A DNA stretch of 38,951 nucleotides from CAZWCX01 sp964632945 (GTDB taxonomy: Bacteria; Planctomycetota; MHYJ01; WSZJ01; CAZWCX01), in NCBI GenBank assembly GCA_964632945.1, contig CAZWCX010000069.1, forward strand, positions 1 to 38,951. The letters run 5' to 3'. Shown in pieces: positions 28,028 through 38,951 of the stretch (its first letter is position 1; each line of letters starts with the position of its first letter). A program made the translations under genes and the position numbers. The notes under the pieces were generated by a model. The model was not told the DNA's origin. It saw only the letters and a program-made list of their open reading frames with translations, and made no database searches.

Positions 28028-28933
28028 TCAGCGTCCCCGTCGCGGACGGGCGAACGTCTTGCGGCGGGCCGTGTCGAACGCCACCAGGCGGAGCGGCGGC
28101 CCGCCCGCGCGCACCGTCACCACGTCCCCCAGGTGTACGCCCTGACGGAGGTGGGGTCCATCCATGTAGATCATCCCCGTGCGCATCTTGCAGCACACGG
28201 CCATGGCCTCGTCCGCACGCAGGTAGCCGCGCAGGATCCGGTACCGCTCCGTTCCCGGCATGCAGGGCTCGCGCACGAGGAACTGGATTCGCCGGGACGT
28301 CACCGGCATGACGTCCCCGCCCGCCGAGCGGATCGCCGCCGTGGAACCCGCCGCCGTGCTCCACCAGATCCCGGAGCTGCGGTGGTCCTCGGTCCGCCCG
28401 CGCCGCGTCACCAGGTACCGCGAGGTCGCCGCCGGCACCCGATGGCAAAAAAGCACGTCGTTGAGGACCGCGTGGGGCAACACCTTCCCGTTCACCGCCA
28501 CCTGCATGCGCGTGAACCGGACCATCCGCGCGCGCCCCCGGCGGAAGGCGTCGAACACGCGGCCGAAGGTCTCCGCGGTCGCCCCGCAGAAGAACCCGAA
28601 GCTCGTCGACGGTGAGGAATTCACGCCCAGGACCGGCGTCTTCCCCACCGAACGGGCGGCCTCCAGAAGCGTCCCGTCGCCGCCCAGCGTGACCACGAGG
28701 TCGAACCGGTTCCCGTCGGGAATGCGCGCCCGATACGCCGCTTCCACCTCGCACTCCGCTCCGGCCAGCACCGCCTTCACGGCCGCCATCGCTTCGAGGT
28801 GCTCCCGATGCGACTGCTCGATCCGCGCCACGCTCGGGTCTTTTTTCCGCATGAGGCGGAGGAAGCGCGCATCCCGGCGCTCGCGGCCGTAGATCGCGAA
28901 CATCGACTTCTTGTAAATCAGCAGGACGCGCAT
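28028..28933 (-). CDS. NAD(+) kinase-like protein
   Basis: A 302-residue cytosolic enzyme expected to phosphorylate NAD to NADP. The catalytic GGDGT lies at 84-88 (VVTLGGDGTLL). The second motif, usually GVNxGxLGF, is GVNSSPSTSFG at 103-113, closer to the layout of mitochondrial-type NAD kinases (GINTDPERSEG). The later STAAGSTAAIRSAGG is a variant of STPTGSTAYxLSAGG. An NDV segment (HAVLNDVLF) is kept. The ATG at 28933 starts the first beta-strand (MRVLLIYKK); an upstream ATG at 28966 adds only a basic tail. Given the variant motifs, a different acceptor (for example another dinucleotide) cannot be excluded. Confidence 0.82.
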   Translation of the reverse strand: MRVLLIYKKSMFAIYGRERRDARFLRLMRKKDPSVARIEQSHREHLEAMAAVKAVLAGAECEVEAAYRARIPDGNRFDLVVTLGGDGTLLEAARSVGKTPVLGVNSSPSTSFGFFCGATAETFGRVFDAFRRGRARMVRFTRMQVAVNGKVLPHAVLNDVLFCHRVPAATSRYLVTRRGRTEDHRSSGIWWSTAAGSTAAIRSAGGDVMPVTSRRIQFLVREPCMPGTERYRILRGYLRADEAMAVCCKMRTGMIYMDGPHLRQGVHLGDVVTVRAGGPPLRLVAFDTARRKTFARPRRGR

Positions 28934-28956
28934 GCACCACTCCCGACGACGCCGGG

Positions 28957-28986
28957 ATGGTAGCATCGCCGCCGCGCCGCCGTCAT
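28957..28986 (-). promoter_or_regulatory. Putative promoter for the NAD kinase gene
   Basis: On the minus strand ATGACG (28986-28981) and TACCAT (28962-28957) are 18 bases apart. TGC directly before the hexamer gives an extended -10. The ATG follows 23 bases later. Confidence 0.3.
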
Positions 28987-29188
28987 TCGAATTACGCTCT
29001 CCCCGCAGACCCGGCTACGGGGGCATCGGCCGCGATCCGGGCCACCGTCCTCCCCTCCTGTGCGCGAGGCGGCGGTCGAGCGCACCCGTCCCATTCGTGC
29101 CGCCCCCACGCAACCGCACCGGCGATCCCATCCGGTTCCGCGCGACGCGCCCTTGACCTCCCCGGGCTCCGTCCCTACCATCGACGCC

Positions 29189-30878
29189 ATGCGCCCGAAG
29201 CCGTGCTATCCCCTTTTCCTGCTCCTGCTCGTCCTCCCCGTCGCCGCGCGCGCCGAAGACACCCTGTCCCTCTACGCGCGCCACCGGACCTGGTACTGCG
29301 CCAAGAAGGAGCTTTCCGCCCGGACGCTGGCGATCGGTCCGCAGGGGGAAATGGTGCTTTCCAGCGGGGGCGACCTGCTCACCGAGTTCGTGCAGAAGGT
29401 CTACAACAAGCTCGCGGTGCTCAAGGACACCCCGTCCGCCCGGCGCATCCTCCCGGAGATCCGCGCCTGGTGCGAGGGCCGGGGCAAGCGCGTCCGCGAA
29501 CTGGAAGAGGCGTGCGCCCGCGAGACCGACGCCCTCGCGCAGGCGATCGCCGCGCTCGACGGCGCCGAAGGGGTGTCCCGCGCGCCCCTGAAACGGTGGC
29601 TCGACCTCGAAGCGCGGGCCGCCGGCTCCGAACGCAACGATCTTCAGGTCCTGCTCCAGNNNNNNNNNNGCGGGGGCCCCGGGCCCCCACCGCACCTTAC
29701 TACTGGCCCGGCCCCGGGGGCTCGCGGGCGCGGGGGGCGCGGGCGGCGCCGATGCCCCCGCCCGCGTGCGGCGGTGGATGCTCGAACTCGAAGGCCTCTT
29801 CGCCCGCCTGCGCGACGCCGACCGCTGGACCGCCCTGCAGATGGAATGGATGTCCGCCCAGTCCACCCTCGCCGAGGCAGGCCTGCGCGAAATCCCCGAC
29901 TTCGCGTGGCGGCGCGGGCTCGAGGATCTCCCCGGCGCGGAAGGCCTTCTCGTCCGACGCCGCGACCTCGCCGCCCTCCAACGCGTCGTCGAGGATCAGT
30001 TCGTCGTCGACCGCACCGACACCGCCGAATTCGGCCGGCCCGACACCGACGACGCCGCCCGGGCCCTCTCCCCCGGCATCCGCCCGGCTTGGCGCGACCT
30101 CGCCGGGCGCCTCGACGCGGCCCCCCGGGCCCTCGTGCTCTTGCGCCGCTCCCTCGCCGCGCCGTACGACCTTCTCTTCGTCGAGCACCAGCTCTTCAAG
30201 TATTCCCGCACCTCCCCCGCGAATAAGGCCGGCTGGATCCCCACCCTCGCCGGCGTCCTGAACCGCTGGGCGCGCCTGCACCCGGACGCCGACGCGGAAG
30301 CCGACCGGCTCGCCCTCCTCGAGGTCCTCCACTTCCGCCAGGGCGCCGTCCATACCGCCCACACCGCCGACGACCGCTTCCACCCTCGTCTCCTCGAAGG
30401 CCTCGACGCCCTCGACGCCGATCGTTCGGAAGCCCAGGCCGAGGCTCACCGCGTCGTCCACGGCATCCTTGCGGGGATGAAGTACGGCGGTACCGCCTCG
30501 ATCGCCGAGTCGTTCGAGAAGAACACCGCCGACTGCTTCCGCGACACCGAGATGGGCGCGTGCCTGCTCGCCAACGCGGGTCACGGCGGCGTCTACCCGC
30601 TCATGTGGCGCTCCGACGGCGCCGGCCACCTCATCAACGCCATGCGCCTGGACGACCGCATCGTCTCCTGGGACGGGTACACCCGCCCCGGCGGCCGTCG
30701 CCCGGTCTTCCCCCGCGACTACCGCGGCTTCTCCGCCCTCCACGTCACCCTCTGGCACCGCGCCCTCGACACCTGGGTCGAGGCCCGCATTCTCCTGGTC
30801 CCGCAAGACCGGCTCATCGACACCTCCATCCCCTACTACGGACAGCGGGCGAATTCGCTGCAAGATTGGGCGGAATAA
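29189..30878 (+). CDS. Secreted protein with transglutaminase-like cysteine motif, interrupted by a sequence gap
   Basis: The ATG at 29189 opens a clear signal peptide (MRPKPCYPLFLLLLVLPVAARA). About 155 residues of helical, charged sequence follow up to 10 N bases (29660-29669). Past the gap the coding frame changes, so the gap is not its true length or nearby bases are wrong. Coding resumes by 29766 and runs to 30878 (last residues NSLQDWAE). Near the C-terminus, ADCFRD (Cys at 30535), GHLINAMRLDD (His at 30627) and SWDGY (Asp at 30672) stand in the order and spacing of a transglutaminase-like Cys-His-Asp triad. This is inferred. No family was recognised for the rest. It may act in the periplasm. 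Confidence 0.7.
29660..29669. other. Assembly gap (10 N)
   Basis: Ten undetermined bases inside a coding region. The fixed round number and the frame change across it indicate a scaffold join of unknown real length. The flanking bases (29670-29760) are extremely G/C-rich and may contain errors. Confidence 0.95.
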
Positions 30879-30901
30879 GGAATTGGCCCCGACTTCGATC
30901 A

Positions 30902-30930
30902 TTGACAGCCTCTCGTACCCCTGATACAGT
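30902..30930 (+). promoter_or_regulatory. Sigma-70 promoter for the transmembrane kinase
   Basis: TTGACA at 30902-30907 is perfect and TACAGT at 30925-30930 is 4 of 6, spaced 17 bases. It lies in a notably AT-richer patch, 52 bases before the GTG start. Confidence 0.6.
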
Positions 30931-30981
30931 GAAATTTCTCTCCCAAGCACTCGAACCTAGCGACCAGAGGAGTCCGGTACG

Positions 30982-34314
<3,333 letters not shown>

Positions 34315-34557
34315 CCCCGGGCGCGCCGGTCGGTCGCCGACCGCCGGGCGCATTCCGGTTTCGCACGGCGGAAGTCCGCCGGATCCCGACCGGCGCCGGA
34401 ATCCGGTGAGCGGCCTCGCGCGCCGACCCGCGGAGGCGCCGCACCGGCCTGCGGCAGCCCGCGGGCCCGAGAATCGCGACACGTCCACCCCGGGCGCGCG
34501 TGGAGGCCCCCGCCGGCGTCGGGCTCCCGGCTCACTCGCGATCGCGCCCTCGACGGG
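34315..34557. other. Convergent intergenic region
   Basis: This spacer separates the kinase gene (plus) from typA (minus). CGGTCGG-TCG-CCGACCG at 34327-34343 is a perfect 7-bp hairpin 12 bases past the kinase stop and may act as a terminator, without a T-run. No gene is seen in the rest. Confidence 0.4.
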
Positions 34558-36372
34558 CTACACCGCCTCTTCCCGCGACGCGCGCTTGCGCTCCTTCTGG
34601 GACAGGAGCTGCTTGCGCAGCCGCAGGAGCGCCGGGGTGATCTCGACGAGCTCGTCCTCGGCGACGTACTCGAGCGCCTCCTCGAGGGACATGATACGCG
34701 GGGGCGACAGCGTGATCGTGGCGTCGGCCGAGGCGGCGCGCATGTTGGTGAGATGCTTCTTGCGGCAGACGTTGGCGACGATGTCCATGTCTTTGCAGTG
34801 TTCGCCGACCACCATCCCCTCGTACACCCGGTCGCCGGGGGCGACGAAGAAGTTCCCGCGGTCCTGCAGCGTGAAGAGGGCGTAGGAGGTCACCTCGCCC
34901 GACTCCATCGCCACGATCACGCCGGCGGCCCGATCGGGGACGTCTCCCTTGTAGGGCTGATACTCATAGAAGGAATGGTAGAGGATCGCCTCGCCGCGGG
35001 TGGCACTCAAGAGCTTGCTGCGCAGCCCGATCAAGCCGCGGGCGGGGACGAAGTACTCGAAGTGGACGACGCCGTCCGCGTTCTGCATCCCGCGCATCAC
35101 GCCGCGGCGCATGCCGATCATCTCGATCACCTTGCCCGAGTACTCCTCGGGCACGTCGACGGTGACGTACTCCACCGGCTCGAGCCGCTCGCCGGCCTCT
35201 TCGTGCAGGATCACGCGCGGGCGGGAGACCTGCAGCTCAAATCCCTCCCGGCGCATGTTTTCGATCAGGATCGACAGGTGCAGAAGGCCGCGGCCGGAGA
35301 CCTTGAGCTTGTCCGGCGAATCGGTCTCCTCCACCCGCAGGGCGAGGTTGATGCGCAGCTCCTTGTAGAGCCGGTCGCGCAGGTGACGCGAGGTCAGGTA
35401 CTTCCCCGACTCCCCGGAGAGCGGGCTGTCGTTGACGCAGAAGAGCATCGAGATGGTCGGCTCGTCGACCTTGATCCCGGGCAGCGGCTCGGGCTTGTCG
35501 AGCGTGGTGATGGTGTCGTTGATGTCGACCTCGGGCATGCCGGCGACGGCCACGATCTCACCCGCCTCGGCGCGCTCGACCGGCGTGCGCTTCAGGTTCT
35601 CGAAGGCGTAGAGCGCCTCCACTTTCCCCTGCTCCTTTTCGCCGTCGCGCTTGACGAGAAAGATGTTCTGTCCCTGCTGAATCGCCCCGCGAAAGACCCG
35701 GCCGATCGCGATTCGCCCCACGTAGTCGTTGTAGTCGATGTTGCTCACCAGCACCTGAAGCGAATTCGCCGGATCGTCCTTGGGGGCCGGGATGTGCTCC
35801 AGGATCGCGTCCATGAGCGGAAGCAGGTCGCCGTTGCCGTCGTTCAGCTCGCGGCGGGCGTACCCCTCCCGTCCGGAGGCGTAGATGGTCGGAAAGTCGA
35901 GCTGCGTGTCGTTCGCGCCCAGCTCGATGAAGAGTTCGAAGACCTCGTCGAGGACCTGCGGCGAGCGCGCGTCCGGCCGGTCCACCTTGTTGATGACCAC
36001 GACCGGCTTGAGATCGTAACCGAGCGCCTTGCGCAGGACGAATTTCGTCTGCGGCTTGGGGCCCTCGGCCGCGTCGACGAGCAGGAGGATGCCGTCGGCC
36101 ATCTTGAGGACGCGTTCGACCTCGCCGCCGAAGTCGGAGTGTCCGGGGGTGTCGATGATGTTGATCTTCACGCCCTTGTAGCGAACGGAAGTGTTCTTGG
36201 CGAGGATGGTGATGCCGCGCTCGCGCTCCAGATCGTTGGAGTCCATGACCCGCTCCTCGACCTTCTGGTTGGCGCGAAAGGCGCCGGTCTGGCGAAGCAT
36301 CTGGTCGACGAGCGTGGTTTTTCCGTGGTCGACGTGGGCGACGATGGCGATGTTGCGGAGATCGGAGCGCAT
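34558..36372 (-). CDS. typA: Ribosome-associated GTPase TypA/BipA
   Basis: A 604-residue translational GTPase of normal length. The G1 motif AHVDHGKTT is at residues 12-20, followed by the DTPGHSDFGGEVER (G3) and NKVDRPDA (G4) motifs. Domain II, the EF-G-like domains III and V, and the BipA-specific C-terminal domain (YALFTLQDRGNFFVAPGD, then LTNMRAASAD) follow in order. TypA binds the 70S ribosome, helps large-subunit assembly at low temperature and affects stress responses. It has its own promoter and a leader of roughly 70 bases. Its neighbours on both sides point elsewhere, so it is a single-gene unit. Confidence 0.97.
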   Translation of the reverse strand: MRSDLRNIAIVAHVDHGKTTLVDQMLRQTGAFRANQKVEERVMDSNDLERERGITILAKNTSVRYKGVKINIIDTPGHSDFGGEVERVLKMADGILLLVDAAEGPKPQTKFVLRKALGYDLKPVVVINKVDRPDARSPQVLDEVFELFIELGANDTQLDFPTIYASGREGYARRELNDGNGDLLPLMDAILEHIPAPKDDPANSLQVLVSNIDYNDYVGRIAIGRVFRGAIQQGQNIFLVKRDGEKEQGKVEALYAFENLKRTPVERAEAGEIVAVAGMPEVDINDTITTLDKPEPLPGIKVDEPTISMLFCVNDSPLSGESGKYLTSRHLRDRLYKELRINLALRVEETDSPDKLKVSGRGLLHLSILIENMRREGFELQVSRPRVILHEEAGERLEPVEYVTVDVPEEYSGKVIEMIGMRRGVMRGMQNADGVVHFEYFVPARGLIGLRSKLLSATRGEAILYHSFYEYQPYKGDVPDRAAGVIVAMESGEVTSYALFTLQDRGNFFVAPGDRVYEGMVVGEHCKDMDIVANVCRKKHLTNMRAASADATITLSPPRIMSLEEALEYVAEDELVEITPALLRLRKQLLSQKERKRASREEAV

Positions 36373-36450
36373 GGGTTTTCGTCAAGATCCGATTGAAGAC
36401 CGCCGGCCCCGGCGAATTCATGCGCCGGAGGGTCCGGACGAGGGCGGGGG

Positions 36451-36479
36451 ATTATACCGGCCCAGGGTCGCCGACGCAA
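36451..36479 (-). promoter_or_regulatory. Promoter for typA
   Basis: On the minus strand TTGCGT (36479-36474) and a perfect TATAAT (36456-36451) are 17 bases apart, 78 bases before the typA ATG. Confidence 0.6.
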
Positions 36480-36575
36480 GGGGAGCGATGCCTTCGTCGC
36501 CGTACGCGCCGGCCGCGTCCGCCGGTAGCACCCCGGGCGGGCGGCGCCGCCTTCCCCGGGAGCGCACGGACAACC

Positions 36576-36603
36576 TTGACGACGGGCGGCCGGGACCTAT
36601 AAT
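36576..36603 (+). promoter_or_regulatory. Promoter for the small lipoprotein gene
   Basis: TTGACG at 36576-36581 and a perfect TATAAT at 36598-36603 are 16 bases apart. The likely start near 36610 gives a leader of about 40 nt that ends in AGGAGG. It is divergent from the typA promoter about 100 bases away. Confidence 0.65.
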
Positions 36604-36648
36604 GGCTCCTCGGTCCCGCGGGTCCACCGCATCCCAGGAGGGTGTTCC

Positions 36649-37101
36649 ATGTCGTCTCCGCGCTCGCTTGCCGCCGGCCGGCTGGTCCTGGCCGTCGCGT
36701 TGCTCCTTCCGGCCGCCGCAGGCTGCGGCACCGTACAGAAGGTCTACAACGACGTCACCTCCAACCACTACTACCAACAAGACGGCTACCGCGTAGACGG
36801 GCCGTACGCCTTTTTCGTGCACGCGGAGAAGCCGCTGCAGAACACGATGGAACTCGGCTTCGGGTACGGCCGCAAGAAGCTCACCGACAAGGAGTGCGAC
36901 GGGACGGTCGATCTGATCGAGTTCAAGGAAGAACAGTACCACCGCGGCGACGCCGGCTCCGAAGACCTGTTCAAGCAGGCCGACGAGGAGTGGGCGTGGT
37001 GCTACGAGAAGATGCACATCGCCTCGGCGGACGCGAAGTGGCGCGAGATGAACGCGTCGAACATCGCGCAGACCGCGGGCTACTCGAACTACAAGCACTG
37101 A
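36649..37101 (+). CDS. Small lipoprotein of unknown function
   Basis: A 150-residue exported protein. AGGAGG lies seven bases before the ATG, the strongest ribosome site in the window. The N-terminus is a signal peptide ending LLPAAAGC, so Cys26 is a probable lipidation site, although Ala rather than Leu is at the -3 position. The mature part is rich in tyrosine, aspartate, glutamate and lysine (YNDVTSNHYYQQDGY, FGYGRKKLTDKECDG). It has two more cysteines (Cys85 and Cys123) that could form a disulfide. I do not recognise a family. Its strong promoter and ribosome site suggest an abundant envelope protein. Confidence 0.78.
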   Translation: MSSPRSLAAGRLVLAVALLLPAAAGCGTVQKVYNDVTSNHYYQQDGYRVDGPYAFFVHAEKPLQNTMELGFGYGRKKLTDKECDGTVDLIEFKEEQYHRGDAGSEDLFKQADEEWAWCYEKMHIASADAKWREMNASNIAQTAGYSNYKH

Positions 37102-37104
37102 TCC

Positions 37105-37140
37105 GGTCGGGCGGCCGCCCTTCGATGCCGCCGCCCGACC
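37105..37140. terminator. Two-way hairpin terminator candidate
   Basis: GGTCGGGCGGC (37105-37115) pairs perfectly with GCCGCCCGACC (37130-37140) across a 14-nt loop. It starts three bases after the lipoprotein stop and lies between this gene and the convergent clpB. There is no long T-run on either side. Confidence 0.5.
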
Positions 37141-37237
37141 CTTGCTGCGCTCGAGCGGCCGCCCCCCTCCCCTGGCGCCGCACGACTCCTGCTCTGCCTG
37201 CGCGGCGTGCCCCCTCTCCCCTGCCGCCGCCCGACGA

Positions 37238-38951
<1,714 letters not shown>

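Noticed and set aside
26637..28940. Extension of the acyl-CoA dehydrogenase frame upstream through the NAD kinase gene
   Set aside because: The extension is antisense-free but reads the NAD kinase in a wrong frame. The enzyme family starts near MPMAFFTPDQ and a ribosome site is present there.

Overview
The window is a 39 kb piece of a very GC-rich bacterial chromosome. It has 24 supportable protein genes, one decayed gene, no RNA genes, no CRISPR array and no insertion sequence. A 10-N scaffold gap at 29660-29669 shows it comes from a draft or metagenome assembly. Large Ser/Thr kinases with C-terminal tails, many TPR proteins, a kinase-TPR remnant, acyl-CoA metabolism genes and frequent GTG starts together resemble Planctomycetota or a similar deep-branching group. 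This placement is an inference from gene style, not a phylogeny.

Layout. 0.4-3.1 kb: a secreted purple-acid-phosphatase-like enzyme, a LOG-family phosphoribohydrolase, and a small zinc-ribbon protein whose body reads like a free-standing GroEL apical domain. 3.2-6.2 kb: a promoter, a biotin carboxylase, a separate biotin carrier protein and a kinesin-light-chain-type TPR protein, tightly coupled. 6.2-6.7 kb (minus): a frameshifted Ser/Thr kinase-TPR pseudogene. 6.85-9.5 kb: a secreted TPR/zincin protein with tryptophan-rich repeats. 9.6-11.65 kb: methylmalonyl-CoA mutase catalytic chain and methylmalonyl-CoA epimerase, overlapping. With the biotin carboxylase these make most of a propionyl-CoA to methylmalonyl-CoA route; the carboxyltransferase and B12-binding subunits are not here.

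11.8-17.3 kb (minus): a two-gene signalling operon. A 1533-residue hybrid histidine kinase, whose sensor looks like an APC-superfamily transporter, overlaps by ATGA a response regulator with a GGDEF diguanylate cyclase domain. 17.7-20.9 kb: a consensus sigma-70 promoter, a sugar-nucleotide dehydrogenase and a hexapeptide acyltransferase (WbpB/WbpD-like pair), then a LarA-type racemase with all four key catalytic positions. 21.2-22.4 kb: a predicted pseudokinase (HGN instead of HRD), convergent with a minus-strand run (22.4-27.9 kb) of acyl-CoA dehydrogenase, a tandem GT-B glycosyltransferase and asparagine synthase, with an NAD kinase upstream.

29.2-34.3 kb: a secreted protein with a transglutaminase-like C-H-D arrangement, broken by the gap, and an apparently active transmembrane Ser/Thr kinase with its own promoter. 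Its N-terminal helical module resembles that of the pseudokinase. 34.6-38.95 kb: TypA/BipA (minus), a divergent small lipoprotein gene with a strong promoter, and the 3' two thirds of clpB (minus, running off the window end).

The most unusual items are the zinc-ribbon/GroEL-apical-like protein, the transporter-sensor kinase fusion, and the pair of kinases (one probably dead) sharing an N-terminal module.
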